Origin: an uncultured Lachnospiraceae bacterium
GTDB lineage: Bacteria; Bacillota; Clostridia; Lachnospirales; Lachnospiraceae
Assembly (NCBI GenBank): GCA_910579325.1
Contig: CAJTTU010000015.1
Coordinates: forward strand, 891 to 51,133
Direction: 5' to 3'
DNA: 50,243 nt
This document shows positions 1-9,774 of this stretch, in pieces. Positions within the stretch are counted from its first letter, which is position 1. Every line of letters starts with the position of its first letter. The notes under the pieces are model-generated. The model saw only the letters and a list, made by a program, of their open reading frames with translations, ran no database searches and was not told the DNA's origin. The position numbers and the translations under genes were made by a program.

Positions 1-921
1 GTTATGAGGCTTCTGGAGTCAGGACAGATCAAACCGCTTCTGGCATCGGGAAAAAACGGAAAGAAGCCGGCGCTTTACCGGGAATACTGGCTGATCGAAG
101 AAAAGAAAGATACGAAAGAGCTGGAAGAGGAACTGAAATTTACTCTGATTCCCGGAATTTCGATTGACTATTATCTGAAACATTTAGAAGTTTACCGTCA
201 GGAAAGACCCTGGGTACTGATGCTGAATGCCTATCTGCGGGATGAGAAGGAAAAGCTGCTTTGCGGCGAGTCTGTCAATGAGAGAAGCTTTGAAATCTGG
301 AACCGGGAAAAGTTTCTGTCCAGGGAGCAGGGGCGGAGGATTTTGAAGCATTGTGGTCTGGAGCCGGAGGCATTGAATATGTATGAGACGTCGGAGCCCA
401 TGGCTTATTATTCTCATACCCGCAGGGTGCCTCAGAACCTGCTGATTCTGGAAAATAAGGATCCTTTTTACAGTATGCGGCGGCAGTTGTTGAAACGGCC
501 GGAAGGGATGGGGAGATTGTTTGGCACAGAGATCGGGACACTGATTTACGGAGCGGGGAAAGGGATTCTGCGCTCTTTTCAGGATTTCGATCTGTGTGTG
601 GAGCCCTATATGGCGGATGAGCGGAATCAGATTTATTATTTCGGCGATCTGGATTATGAAGGGATCGGCATTTATGAAAGCCTGGCCAGGCTGTGTCAGG
701 GGCGTCTGGAGATTATCCCTTTTTGGCCGGCTTATGAGGCGATGTTTGCGAAAGCGGAGACGGCAACGGAACTGCCGGATACAAAGGAAAAACAGAACCG
801 GAATATCAGCGGGATTTTTTTTGACTGGTTTCCGCGGGAAACGGTCAGCCGGATGAACCGGATACTGGAACAGGGAAAGTACATTCCCCAGGAAATACTG
901 AATATTTCGGATTTTACATAA
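1..921 (+). CDS. jetD: Wadjet protein JetD, putative DNA-cleaving subunit (5' end outside window)
   Basis: The reading frame is open from base 1 and the first Met at base 4 is not preceded by a visible ribosome site, so the N-terminus probably lies to the left; the visible 305 residues are shorter than I expect for JetD. Recognised by the C-terminal Toprim-like DUF2220 signature: an acidic Glu at about residue 150 (LLILENKD) and GDLDYEG at about 214-220, the metal-binding residues expected of the nuclease. Known role of the family: JetD joins the SMC-like JetABC complex and cuts closed circular DNA such as plasmids. It is followed after 20 bases by jetA, which fixes the assignment. Subtype (III-like) is inferred from gene order D-A-B-C and from the JetA/JetB style. 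Confidence 0.82.
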   Translation, partial: VMRLLESGQIKPLLASGKNGKKPALYREYWLIEEKKDTKELEEELKFTLIPGISIDYYLKHLEVYRQERPWVLMLNAYLRDEKEKLLCGESVNERSFEIWNREKFLSREQGRRILKHCGLEPEALNMYETSEPMAYYSHTRRVPQNLLILENKDPFYSMRRQLLKRPEGMGRLFGTEIGTLIYGAGKGILRSFQDFDLCVEPYMADERNQIYYFGDLDYEGIGIYESLARLCQGRLEIIPFWPAYEAMFAKAETATELPDTKEKQNRNISGIFFDWFPRETVSRMNRILEQGKYIPQEILNISDFT

Positions 922-941
922 AAGAAGAAAGAAGGCGCCGG

Positions 942-2570
942 ATGCAATATGATTTTTTAAAGCATTTTCCCAAACGGATGAAAAGCGTGGGTCTTTACGG
1001 GGTGCTGCTGCAGAACAGCATTCAGAAGACTACCTGGAAGCAGTATGGCTTTCTGAAAAGCGACGAACAGATCAATATGATTTTTTCCGTGCTGCTGTAC
1101 ATTATGGAGCAGTCTCTGAAAGAAGAAAACTGCACGATGGATGACATCGGCGCCTATATCGATACGGTGAACACCCGGCATTTCGGGAAAAGCATGGATT
1201 ATGACGAATGCAAGCAGCTGGGTGATTTTATCGTCAATGTGATCCTGTCCAACGAGGGAAAGGCGATGTATTTTGACGGTTTTGATTTTGAACAAAACGC
1301 CTATCAGACCATGCATATCAGTTATGTGGCAAATAAGATTGTCTACATCGAACAGGAATTCAGGCGCACTTCTTATTATCTGACCGACGACGGCTACAAT
1401 CTGCTGCTTTCCACTCTGGAAATTGAAAATAATATGAAGCTGACCATCCACGAAATGATCTTTCAGATGCATCTGGAAAAGCAGAGCTATGACAAGGCTG
1501 TGGATGAGATTAAAAACGTATTTAACCTACTGCGTGTCCAGCTGCAGAAAATCCAGGAGGCCATGGGGAAAATCCGCAGGAATGCGCTGAACTATTCGGT
1601 GCGGGATTATGAGGAAATTCTTCTGGAAAATCTGGAGACGATCAGCGATACAAAGCAGAAGTTCCAGAACTACCGGGATATGGTCAGGAGCAGGGCAAGG
1701 GAACTGGAGGAGAAGAATATCAATATCAGACAGCTCAGTCCCCAGGAGGACGAAAACCTGAACCATCTGCGTCAGATTGAGATTTATCTGAATCGGACGA
1801 TTGACGAGCATCAGAAAATACTGAATCATCATTTCGACCTGAAGGCCCTTTATACCAGGGAGCTGGAGCAATTGTCGCAAATGTCGCTGATCCGGCGGTT
1901 TCTTTTGCGCAGCGAGCTGTATGACAAGGTGCTGGAAAATCCGGAGGCGCTTGGCCGGCTGGATTATTTCCTGCGCCCTCTGTTTAACCGGGACGCTGAG
2001 AAAGTCTATAACCTGAACAAAGCTTTTCAGCTGCAAAGACCGGTGGGAAAACGGGAGGAGACGGACAGCGAGGAACTGCTGGATTTCGACGAGGAGGAAT
2101 GGCGCAGAGAACAGGAGCGGCTCAGGAGAGAAAAGCTGAAAAAGTATGAGAACAGTTTAAATGGCATGCTGGTCCGGGCGGCGGAGAAGGAAAAGGGAGA
2201 GATTTCTCTGGCGGAGCTTAAGGAACAGCTTCATGGAGATGAGGAAGAACAGGGGCGGCTGATTCCCGGTGTGGAGATTTTTAAGGAGATTATGGTGGAG
2301 CTGATTAAAAACCGGGAGATCGATCTGGAGGTTTTGAAAAAGGAACGCAGCGAATATATTCAGGAAAAGCCGGAAGAGTTTCAGCTCAATGAGATGCTGC
2401 TGCATCTTGTGGAGGCATACCCACAGAATCAGGATATCCGGAAAATCGAGGTTTCCCGTATAGATGACGGAGGGACGGTTGTGTTTCAGGGGGTGCCGGA
2501 TGAGAACGGAAGAAAGCGAAGCATCCGGTGTTCCAATGTGCTTATTCGCGTGATGAAAAAGGAAAAATAA
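942..2570 (+). CDS. jetA: Wadjet protein JetA (kleisin-like subunit)
   Basis: A 542-residue protein with no signal peptide, a winged-helix-like N-terminal part and long charged helices (about 190-270 and 370-400), matching the JetA/DUF5716 family as I remember it. In characterised Wadjet systems JetA acts as the kleisin that bridges the JetC ATPase heads and carries JetB dimers. It sits 20 bases after jetD and 15 bases before jetB, on the same strand, in one evident transcription unit. The ribosome site before ATG 942 is weak (AGAAAGAAGG), compatible with translational coupling. Function is assigned by family and context; no catalytic motif is expected in this subunit. Confidence 0.8.
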   Translation: MQYDFLKHFPKRMKSVGLYGVLLQNSIQKTTWKQYGFLKSDEQINMIFSVLLYIMEQSLKEENCTMDDIGAYIDTVNTRHFGKSMDYDECKQLGDFIVNVILSNEGKAMYFDGFDFEQNAYQTMHISYVANKIVYIEQEFRRTSYYLTDDGYNLLLSTLEIENNMKLTIHEMIFQMHLEKQSYDKAVDEIKNVFNLLRVQLQKIQEAMGKIRRNALNYSVRDYEEILLENLETISDTKQKFQNYRDMVRSRARELEEKNINIRQLSPQEDENLNHLRQIEIYLNRTIDEHQKILNHHFDLKALYTRELEQLSQMSLIRRFLLRSELYDKVLENPEALGRLDYFLRPLFNRDAEKVYNLNKAFQLQRPVGKREETDSEELLDFDEEEWRREQERLRREKLKKYENSLNGMLVRAAEKEKGEISLAELKEQLHGDEEEQGRLIPGVEIFKEIMVELIKNREIDLEVLKKERSEYIQEKPEEFQLNEMLLHLVEAYPQNQDIRKIEVSRIDDGGTVVFQGVPDENGRKRSIRCSNVLIRVMKKEK

Positions 2571-2585
2571 AGGCAGGAGAGAATC

Positions 2586-3398
2586 ATGGCATATGAATTG
2601 GAAACGGTGAGGACAAGCCAGGAAATTTTTTATTACCTGCTGGAGCGTCATGAGCTTCGGGAGGAAGATGAGGCACAGCTGTATAAAGCGTATACGGAGC
2701 AGGAGGAGGTTCAGAACCTGGTTAAATCCCAGGGAGAGATCGCCGGGAGTAATATTGACCGTTATGGAAACGTGATCTATCTGATTCCGAAGGAAGATAA
2801 CGATTTTCTTGGTTTTTCCAAAACGCAGCTGAAAGGTGTGCTGTGTAAATCGGGAGCTACGGATAAGGATTATTATTTGTCCCAGTTTGTGATTCTGACT
2901 CTTCTTGTGGAGTTTTACGACGGACAGGGAAGCAGCAGCAAGGCCCGGGAGTATATCCGGGTGGGGGAGCTGCAAAACTGTATTTCCGGCCGGTTGAAGG
3001 AAGGGGCGGAACGGCAGGCTGAGGCGGCGGCTGAGGATGAAAAGATGCGGGGGCAGGCGGGAAACGCGAAAGAACCGACGGGAACAGCGAAAGAACAGGA
3101 CGGAGTGGTGAAAAAGCCAGGCGAAAAAAACCAGGAGGGTATTGCTTTCGCGGATATGATGCAGGCCTATGAGGCGCTGCGCTCTGATGACAAAGGCTCC
3201 CGGGCCAGGACGACGAAGGAAGGTTTTCTTCATTATATATTAGTGTTTCTGGAAAAACAGGGACTGATCGATTATGTGGAGCAGGACGAGATGGTGAAGA
3301 CGACGAAAAAACTGGATAACTTTATGGACTGGAACCTGCTGAATCAGAACAATTATAAACGGGTTATGCGCGTACTGGGGGTGACGGAGGATGAGTAA
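2586..3398 (+). CDS. jetB: Wadjet protein JetB (KITE-like accessory subunit)
   Basis: A 270-residue, acidic, soluble protein. It has two more regular parts (about 1-135 and 185-270) joined by a low-complexity Ala/Glu/Lys-rich linker at about 138-180, where AKEPTGTAKEQ-like units repeat. Size and position between jetA and jetC match the type III JetB (DUF6063-like) subunit; MukE/KITE-like winged-helix proteins fill this role in other SMC complexes. ATG 2586 follows AGGCAGGAGAGAATC. The last eight bases overlap the start of jetC (GATGAGTAA), indicating translational coupling. Assignment rests mostly on context. Confidence 0.75.
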   Translation: MAYELETVRTSQEIFYYLLERHELREEDEAQLYKAYTEQEEVQNLVKSQGEIAGSNIDRYGNVIYLIPKEDNDFLGFSKTQLKGVLCKSGATDKDYYLSQFVILTLLVEFYDGQGSSSKAREYIRVGELQNCISGRLKEGAERQAEAAAEDEKMRGQAGNAKEPTGTAKEQDGVVKKPGEKNQEGIAFADMMQAYEALRSDDKGSRARTTKEGFLHYILVFLEKQGLIDYVEQDEMVKTTKKLDNFMDWNLLNQNNYKRVMRVLGVTEDE

Positions 3399-6300
3399 GA
3401 TCAATGCCGTGCGGCTGATCAATGTGAATTATAATAACAACGCGATCAAGGTCAGCGACGAGTGTTTTCATTTTAACGGAGAGAGCACCCTGATCTCCCT
3501 GCGGAACGGCGGCGGAAAATCCGTTCTTGTGCAGATGATGACGGCTCCTTTTGTTCATAAGCGGTACCGGGACGCAAAGGATCGTCCTTTTGAGAGCTAC
3601 TTTACGACCGGTAAGCCCTCTTTTATTCTGGTGGAATGGGCGCTGGACCAGGGAGCGGGTTATGTGCTGACCGGGCTGATGGTACGCCGGTGCCAGGATC
3701 CGGACAGTGAGGAGCTGCTGGATATGATCGGCATTGTCAGCGAATATCGGGAGCCCTGTATCCAGGATATCCATCATCTGCCGGTGGTGGAAAAGGGCGC
3801 GAAGGAGATGGTGCTGAAAAATTATACGGCATGCAGACAGCTGTTTGACTCTTATAAAAAAGACAGCTCCATGCGTTTTTTCTATTATGATATGGCAAAT
3901 TCCGCCCAGACCCGCCAGTATTTTGACAAGCTGATGGAATACCAGATTCATTATAAAGAGTGGGAGTCTATCATAAAAAAAGTGAACCTGAAGGAGTCCG
4001 GCCTCTCGGAACTGTTTGCCGACTGCAGGGATGAAAAGGGACTGGTAGAGAAATGGTTTCTGGATGCGGTGGAGAGCAAGCTGAACCGGGAAAAAAACCG
4101 GATGAAGGAATTTCAGAAGCTGCTGGAAAAGTATGTGGCCCAGTATCAGGACAACCAGTCCAAGATCCGGCGCAGGGATGTCATCCGCATGTTCCGGGAG
4201 GAAGCGGTCGGAATCCGGCAAAAGGGGGAGCGTTACTTTCAGGAAGAACAGCGGGAACGGGAACAGATGCGTCTGTTGGCCGGATTTATTCGCAAGCTGC
4301 ATTGTCTTGAGACGGGCGCGAAGGAGGAACAGGAGCAGATTCAGGCGCAGCTGGAACAGATTTTGCGGGATATCGCCAGAATTACCTATGAGAAGCTGTC
4401 CGGTGAGATTTATCGGCTGGAAGAAGAGCTGTACTTCCATGTCAGCAATCGGGATATGATCGAGGTGGAGCAGGAGGACCTGAGCAGGGAACTGGAGCAG
4501 ATTGTTACAAAGCTTCATCTGCTGGCCTGCGCGAAGCAGCAGGAATTTGTTCAGGAGACGGCCCAGGAGCTGGCGACGATTCGTCAGAAGATTCTGATCT
4601 CTCATAAAAAGGAAGAAGAATTAAAGCCGGAGCGGGAGGAGCTGGGAAAGCGGCTGTACGGATATTATGGCCGGGCCTGCGGGGAAAATGAAGAGAGCCT
4701 TCTGAAAAACGGAGAACAGAGGAAGCAGATATCCGGGGAGATTGAAAGTGAGAAACGGAAGCTGGAGGAAGTGGCTCAGTCTCTCAGGCAGGAAGCCGCG
4801 AGACAGGGCGGCCTGGAGAGCCGGGCCGACGCTTATTCCCTCCAGGAGGACCGGTACAATGAGGAGTATGGCACGCGGCTTGCCAGGAATATTCTGGGGG
4901 AATATGAGCCGGGTACGCTTGATATTCTGCGGAAAAACAGCGAGAAGGAGCTGGAGGCCTGCGCCAGAGAGCGGATCCGGAAGAAAAAACGGCAGGAACA
5001 GGATCAGGAGCGGCAGAGAAGTCTGGAGCGGGGGTTGGAAACGCTTCATGATACCCGGATTCGGAAGCAGCTGGAGCAGGAGCAGCAAAGGAAAGAGAAG
5101 GAAGCCTTTGACGGAGAACTTGCCGACCGGAGGGTTGTGCTGCAGTATCTGGATATGGAGGAGACGAAGCTGTTTCGGACAGAGGAAATCCTGCAGGCTT
5201 CCGAGAGAAAGCTGAAAGAACTGGCCGGCATCCGCAGGAATCTGGAAAAAGAGGAGGACGCTCTGCAAAAGGAATACCGACGGCTGACCCAGGGAAAGAC
5301 TCTGGAGCTGCCGGAAGCGCTGGAAGAAGAACTGCGGGGAATGGGAATGCCCATTGTCTATGGTATGGAATGGCTGCGGAAAAACAATTTTACGGAAAAG
5401 CAGAACCGGAAGCTGGTACGCAGTCATCCGTTTCTTCCCTATGCGCTGATTTTATCGGAAAAGGAACTGAACCGTCTGGCGGAACATGCGGGGGAGGTTT
5501 ATACTTCTTTTCCGATTCCCATTGTGATCCGGGAACAGCTGGAGGAGATGTCAGGGAAGGATGAGAGAGGAATTCTGAAACTGCCGGGGATCAGTTTTTA
5601 TCTGTTGTTCAATGAAAATCTGCTGAATGAGGAAAAGCTTCGGCTTCTGGCAGAGGAAAAGGAACAGCAGATCAGAAAAAAACAGGAAGCGATCGATGTG
5701 CGGGAAAAAGAGTACGGAGAGTATTCCCGGCGGCAGGAGCTGGTACGGAATCAGTCGGTCAGCCAGGAAAAATATGAGGCGGCAGTCCGGCATCTGGAAG
5801 AACTGGACGGAGAGATACAGGAGCTGGAAAAACAGATCGGCGCCGGTCAGGAGGAGCTGGAACAGCTGAGGCAGGGACTGAAGGCTCTTGAGCGGGAGCT
5901 GCAGGAATCCAACCGGGAGCTGGAACGGCTGCAGAGGAGAAAGAAGGATCTGGAACAGCTCTGCCAGGATTATGCCCAATATGAACAGAATCGCGAGGAA
6001 CTGGAGCGGTGCAGATGTGTCATTAAACGTCTGGAAGAGCAGAAGACGCTGGCGCAGACCAGTCATGACAGACTGCAGGAGCGAAAGAAAACGCTGGAGA
6101 TCGAGCTGAACCGGCTTGAACTGGAAGGACAGCGGCTGACGGAGAAACTGCGGGAGTATCAGAAATATGGGAAGGATAAAACGGATAAAGAAGCTTCTTT
6201 GAAGTCTGTGGAAGAAAAAGAGGAATTGAGCGGTTTAGAGGCCCGCTACGCGGCGATTACCGGCAGCTTATCCCTTGAATTGCAGGAGCTGGAAAAGCAG

Positions 6301-7809
6301 GAGGTCAGGGAGTCCGGACGTTATGAAAAGGCAGCCGGCGAATTGGAACACCTGCGGAATAAATATGGTCTGGAACCGGAGGACTGGGCACAGATCCGCT
6401 ATGACCGGAAGGAGGAAAGCCACCAGGAGGTTCTGCGGGAAGACGCAGCGCGGAAACTGGAACGGAAGCGGGGATTAAAAGAAGAAGAAAACAAGCAGAT
6501 CGCCGTGCTGGAGGAAAAGAAAAGGACCTGCAGTCAGCGGATGCTGGAGGAATGCGGAACCGAACAGCCCTTGGAGAAAAGCGAGATACAAAGTCAGGAC
6601 TTTGACGCCAGAAAATCCAATCTGGAATATCAGAAGCGTGATCTGCTCAGCCAGGGAAAGGCAGTGGAAGAACGGCTGCAGGCTTATGAAGAAAATCTGA
6701 CAGCGCTGGCTCAGTATGCGGAGTTTCCGGAAGGAGAGCCGGTTCAGTGGGAAGAAGACTTTTCCGCGATGAACCGGAAGGAGCTGCGCGGCTTCCAGGG
6801 GATTTTGCTCCGGGACTACCGGCAGATCATCGAGGAAAAACAGCATGCGAGAGAAGGACTGACCCAGGTATTGAATCGGGTGGCGCGCATGGATGCATTT
6901 CAGGACGATTTTTATAAAAAACCGCTGGAAACCATGCTTCTTCTGACGGACAATGCCGGACAGGTCTTAAGACAGCTGTCCACCACGCTGCAGTCTTATG
7001 ACAGCCTGATGGAGAAGCTGGAGGTAGATATCTCTTTGGTTGAAAAAGAGAAACAGAAACTGGTGGAGCTTTTGGAGGACTATGTGCGGGAGGTTCATGA
7101 AAATCTGGATCGGATCGACGCAAATTCCACGATTACCATCCGGGAAAAGCCGGTAAAAATGCTGAAAATCCAGCTTCCCCAATGGGAGGAAAATGAGAAT
7201 CTGTACCGGATCAGGCTGCAGGATATGGTGGACGAGGTAACACAGAAGGGTCTGGCCATCCTGGCGAAAAATGAAAATGTCCAGGAATATCTTGGAACGA
7301 GGGTTACCACGAAGAATCTGTATGACACGGTGATCGGAATCGGCAACGTGCAGATTCGTCTCTATAAAATCGAGGAACAGCGGGAATATCCGATCACCTG
7401 GGCGGAGGTGGCCAAAAACTCCGGCGGGGAAGGCTTTTTATCGGCCTTTGTGATCCTGTCCAGCCTGCTGTATTATATGCGTCGGGATGAAACGGATCTT
7501 TTTGCGGATCGCAATGAAGGAAAGGTACTGTTGATGGACAATCCCTTTGCCCAGACCAACGCCTCCCATCTGCTGCGGCCGCTGATGGATGTGGCGAAAA
7601 AGGCCAATACCCAGTTGATCTGTCTGACCGGCCTTGGGGGAGAGTCGATTTATAACCGGTTCGACAATATTTATGTGCTGAACCTGATCGCGGCAAATCT
7701 CCGAAACGGCATGCAGTATCTGAAAGCCGAACATCTGCGGGGAAACGAACCGGAAACTTTGCAGGTGTCGCAGATCGAAGTGTTTGAACAGCAGGAGCTG
7801 ATTTTTTAA
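3391..7809 (+). CDS. jetC: Wadjet protein JetC, SMC/MukB-like ATPase
   Basis: A 1472-residue SMC-type ATPase. The N-terminal head carries a Walker A (LRNGGGKSVLVQ, about 37-48). Two very long Glu/Arg/Gln-rich coiled coils span about 220-640 and 740-1140, with a hinge-like segment near 640-740. The C-terminal head has an ABC signature (KNSGGEGFLSAF, about 1341-1352) and a Walker B-like strand KVLLMDNPFA at about 1377-1386. JetC drives loop extrusion on DNA so that JetD can recognise and cut small circles. The residue after the Walker B Asp is Asn where canonical SMC ATPases have Glu; this may be typical of the subtype. It is the last gene of the operon, and no clear terminator precedes the next frame at 7845. 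Confidence 0.86.
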   Translation: MSKINAVRLINVNYNNNAIKVSDECFHFNGESTLISLRNGGGKSVLVQMMTAPFVHKRYRDAKDRPFESYFTTGKPSFILVEWALDQGAGYVLTGLMVRRCQDPDSEELLDMIGIVSEYREPCIQDIHHLPVVEKGAKEMVLKNYTACRQLFDSYKKDSSMRFFYYDMANSAQTRQYFDKLMEYQIHYKEWESIIKKVNLKESGLSELFADCRDEKGLVEKWFLDAVESKLNREKNRMKEFQKLLEKYVAQYQDNQSKIRRRDVIRMFREEAVGIRQKGERYFQEEQREREQMRLLAGFIRKLHCLETGAKEEQEQIQAQLEQILRDIARITYEKLSGEIYRLEEELYFHVSNRDMIEVEQEDLSRELEQIVTKLHLLACAKQQEFVQETAQELATIRQKILISHKKEEELKPEREELGKRLYGYYGRACGENEESLLKNGEQRKQISGEIESEKRKLEEVAQSLRQEAARQGGLESRADAYSLQEDRYNEEYGTRLARNILGEYEPGTLDILRKNSEKELEACARERIRKKKRQEQDQERQRSLERGLETLHDTRIRKQLEQEQQRKEKEAFDGELADRRVVLQYLDMEETKLFRTEEILQASERKLKELAGIRRNLEKEEDALQKEYRRLTQGKTLELPEALEEELRGMGMPIVYGMEWLRKNNFTEKQNRKLVRSHPFLPYALILSEKELNRLAEHAGEVYTSFPIPIVIREQLEEMSGKDERGILKLPGISFYLLFNENLLNEEKLRLLAEEKEQQIRKKQEAIDVREKEYGEYSRRQELVRNQSVSQEKYEAAVRHLEELDGEIQELEKQIGAGQEELEQLRQGLKALERELQESNRELERLQRRKKDLEQLCQDYAQYEQNREELERCRCVIKRLEEQKTLAQTSHDRLQERKKTLEIELNRLELEGQRLTEKLREYQKYGKDKTDKEASLKSVEEKEELSGLEARYAAITGSLSLELQELEKQEVRESGRYEKAAGELEHLRNKYGLEPEDWAQIRYDRKEESHQEVLREDAARKLERKRGLKEEENKQIAVLEEKKRTCSQRMLEECGTEQPLEKSEIQSQDFDARKSNLEYQKRDLLSQGKAVEERLQAYEENLTALAQYAEFPEGEPVQWEEDFSAMNRKELRGFQGILLRDYRQIIEEKQHAREGLTQVLNRVARMDAFQDDFYKKPLETMLLLTDNAGQVLRQLSTTLQSYDSLMEKLEVDISLVEKEKQKLVELLEDYVREVHENLDRIDANSTITIREKPVKMLKIQLPQWEENENLYRIRLQDMVDEVTQKGLAILAKNENVQEYLGTRVTTKNLYDTVIGIGNVQIRLYKIEEQREYPITWAEVAKNSGGEGFLSAFVILSSLLYYMRRDETDLFADRNEGKVLLMDNPFAQTNASHLLRPLMDVAKKANTQLICLTGLGGESIYNRFDNIYVLNLIAANLRNGMQYLKAEHLRGNEPETLQVSQIEVFEQQELIF

Positions 7810-7960
7810 ATTTTTTTGTTGAGCAGGAAGGAGCGGTGTAACAGATGGAAAATTTCACGGCTGTTGTGCCGGAAGACAAAGGGGGCACCGGTTACGGTGG
7901 GAAATTGAAAAAGCAGAAAATTACAGCGTCTATTTTTTCAGGGGGATCGGATGTATCGGG

Positions 7961-8854
7961 GTGATTTTAATTCATTTTCGTTTTCCGGGGTATCTGGGCG
8001 GCATCTGTTCCAGCTTGGCGGAATTCGCGGTACCCTTCTTTTTTATGACTGCCGGGTATTATGCCTGTCATGAGGACGGCGGGAAGGAAGAACAAAAACT
8101 GAAAAAGCGGATTCGAAATACATTTCGTATTACCTGTATCTCAGTTTTGATCTATCTGTGTTACAGAGTTCTGATTGTGCGACAGCCCTGGGAGGTTATT
8201 TCCCTGATGCAGATTCTGCTGTGGAATAATCTGGACTGTATCCACGGACTTCATCTGTGGTTTTTGCCTGCATTACTGTATTCCTATCTTTTTGTGTATG
8301 GGCTGTGCAAAACCGGGTTGTTTAAATGGGCGTATTGGCTGGTTCCGGCGTTGTTTTGCGTCAGACTGGCAGTGATTATGGATCCCCGGAACGACTGGCA
8401 TATGGCGCAGAATTTTCTGTTCTGCGGCATTCCCTATATGATGCTGGGGCACTGGTTTGCCCGGAAGAGGGAACAGACGATTACACATATGGGGACAGCC
8501 GGGATTCTGGCGGCTGCCATCGGTGGCTGGCTGCTGAATTACGGCGGGAGTGTCCTGGGGTGTCCGTCAGTGTTTGTGGAAATCGGAAATATCATCTATT
8601 CCGTCGCACTGTTTCTGCTTGCCATGAAGAAACCGTCCTGTCATATTAATCTGAGGATCGAATCTATTGGGAAGACCAGTTCCCTCTATATTTATATTAT
8701 TCATATGCTGGTGGGAACTTTTGTATCTTTGGGCTTTCGTCTGCTCCATCTGGCGGGAAAACCGGGGATGGATTATGTCGCCCCCGTGGCGACCATCGTC
8801 GTCTCGGTGGCTTTTGCGCAGGGAATCTACAGACTGTCATTACGGTGGAAATGA
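7961..8854 (+). CDS. Acyltransferase family 3 membrane protein, N-terminus probably frameshifted
   Basis: The frame encodes about ten hydrophobic helices typical of acyltransferase-3 (AT3) proteins, which transfer acyl groups onto cell-surface sugars or related envelope molecules. The first in-frame start is GTG 7961, but coding similarity continues upstream in the same frame from about 7904 (AENYSVYFFRGIGCIGV), where no ATG, GTG or TTG exists before a stop at 7820. A well-placed ATG at 7845, behind AGGAAGGAGCGG, lies in another frame that stops at 7962. This is what a one-base indel around 7900-7925 (A/G runs) would give. Either the gene is broken near its start or the sequence has an error. 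The substrate cannot be told. Confidence 0.7.
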   Translation: MILIHFRFPGYLGGICSSLAEFAVPFFFMTAGYYACHEDGGKEEQKLKKRIRNTFRITCISVLIYLCYRVLIVRQPWEVISLMQILLWNNLDCIHGLHLWFLPALLYSYLFVYGLCKTGLFKWAYWLVPALFCVRLAVIMDPRNDWHMAQNFLFCGIPYMMLGHWFARKREQTITHMGTAGILAAAIGGWLLNYGGSVLGCPSVFVEIGNIIYSVALFLLAMKKPSCHINLRIESIGKTSSLYIYIIHMLVGTFVSLGFRLLHLAGKPGMDYVAPVATIVVSVAFAQGIYRLSLRWK

Positions 8855-8941
8855 AAGGATCATAACGGCAAAGGAGGGGAATCGCCGCAAAAATGATCTG
8901 CCGCAAAAGCGTTCTGTGTTAATAAGAGCGAAGACAGATTT

Positions 8942-9736
8942 TTATTCGGTTTCATATATAAACTTAATCCGTTCGTGTATTTTTTGAAAATCGATTTTGC
9001 ATTCACCGTCATATAGGGCGACGGGGATCGTGCTGTCAAAGCCATAGATGACAGGCGGCTCTTCGTGAACCAGATCGTATACAAGAATCTTTTTCCGATC
9101 CGAATCGATGAGCCAGTACTCGGATACGCCGGCGTTGGCATATTTTTGCAGCTTTAAATAGGAATCTTTTCTGCGGGTGGCGGGCGAGAGGACTTCCACG
9201 ATAAAGTCCGGCGCGCCGTAGATGCAGCGACGGATGATCTTATCCCGGTCGCAGACAATCAGTACGTCAGGCTGTAAAATGGTTCGGTCGTCCCAGTCAA
9301 GCTGGACATCGACAGGGGAAGCGAATGGAAGGCAACCGCCTTTCTTTTCCTCAATATAGTCCCACAGATCTTTCCATATTAAAGAAATGATCAGCTGATG
9401 AATGGTGGTTGGCGAAGACATTTTATAAAATACGCCGTCGATCAGTTCTACTCTCAGATCGTCAGGCAGGGCGTAATAGTCGTCCAGCGTGTACTCTCCC
9501 TGCTGTTTGCTTCCGTAGGCTCCCAAAGCCTCCCGGACGAGATCCGGCTGTGTATCGGAGCTGTCGAAAGCTCTGTGCAAAGCATCCGGCGTGTCATATC
9601 TGGGGGAATCCGTCACGCCGGCAAAGATTTTCTGTACGGTTCCCAGCGGCACGCCGGAAAATGGAAAACAAATGATGCTTTGACAGAGCTTAATGGAATT
9701 GTTGGATAAAAGTAAAGAAACTGTAAAAAATGTCAT
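8942..9736 (-). CDS. Uma2 family (DUF820) restriction endonuclease-like protein with remnant N-terminal HTH
   Basis: The C-terminal 190 residues are a classical Uma2/DUF820 domain of the PD-(D/E)XK fold: ELIDGVFY, then PDVLIVCD, then DFIVEVLSPAT with the E-x-[VL] motif, then KLQKYANAGVSEYWLID. The precise role of the family is unknown. Residues about 28-55 (SGVPLGTVQKIFAGVTDSPRY) match the second half of an XRE-like helix-turn-helix often fused to Uma2 domains in gut Firmicutes. The preceding 27 residues look unlike the first helices of such a domain, so the annotated Met at 9736 may not be the native start. The gene converges on the acyltransferase gene. Confidence 0.75.
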   Translation of the reverse strand: MTFFTVSLLLSNNSIKLCQSIICFPFSGVPLGTVQKIFAGVTDSPRYDTPDALHRAFDSSDTQPDLVREALGAYGSKQQGEYTLDDYYALPDDLRVELIDGVFYKMSSPTTIHQLIISLIWKDLWDYIEEKKGGCLPFASPVDVQLDWDDRTILQPDVLIVCDRDKIIRRCIYGAPDFIVEVLSPATRRKDSYLKLQKYANAGVSEYWLIDSDRKKILVYDLVHEEPPVIYGFDSTIPVALYDGECKIDFQKIHERIKFIYETE

Positions 9737-9774
9737 GGTATTTTAATGGCATTGTCAGCTATGGGGGATTATAA

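Noticed and set aside
957..1472. Long minus-strand ORFs across the jet operon and other genes
   Set aside because: They are antisense shadows of well-supported coding regions, Leu/Gln/Pro-rich, without ribosome sites.
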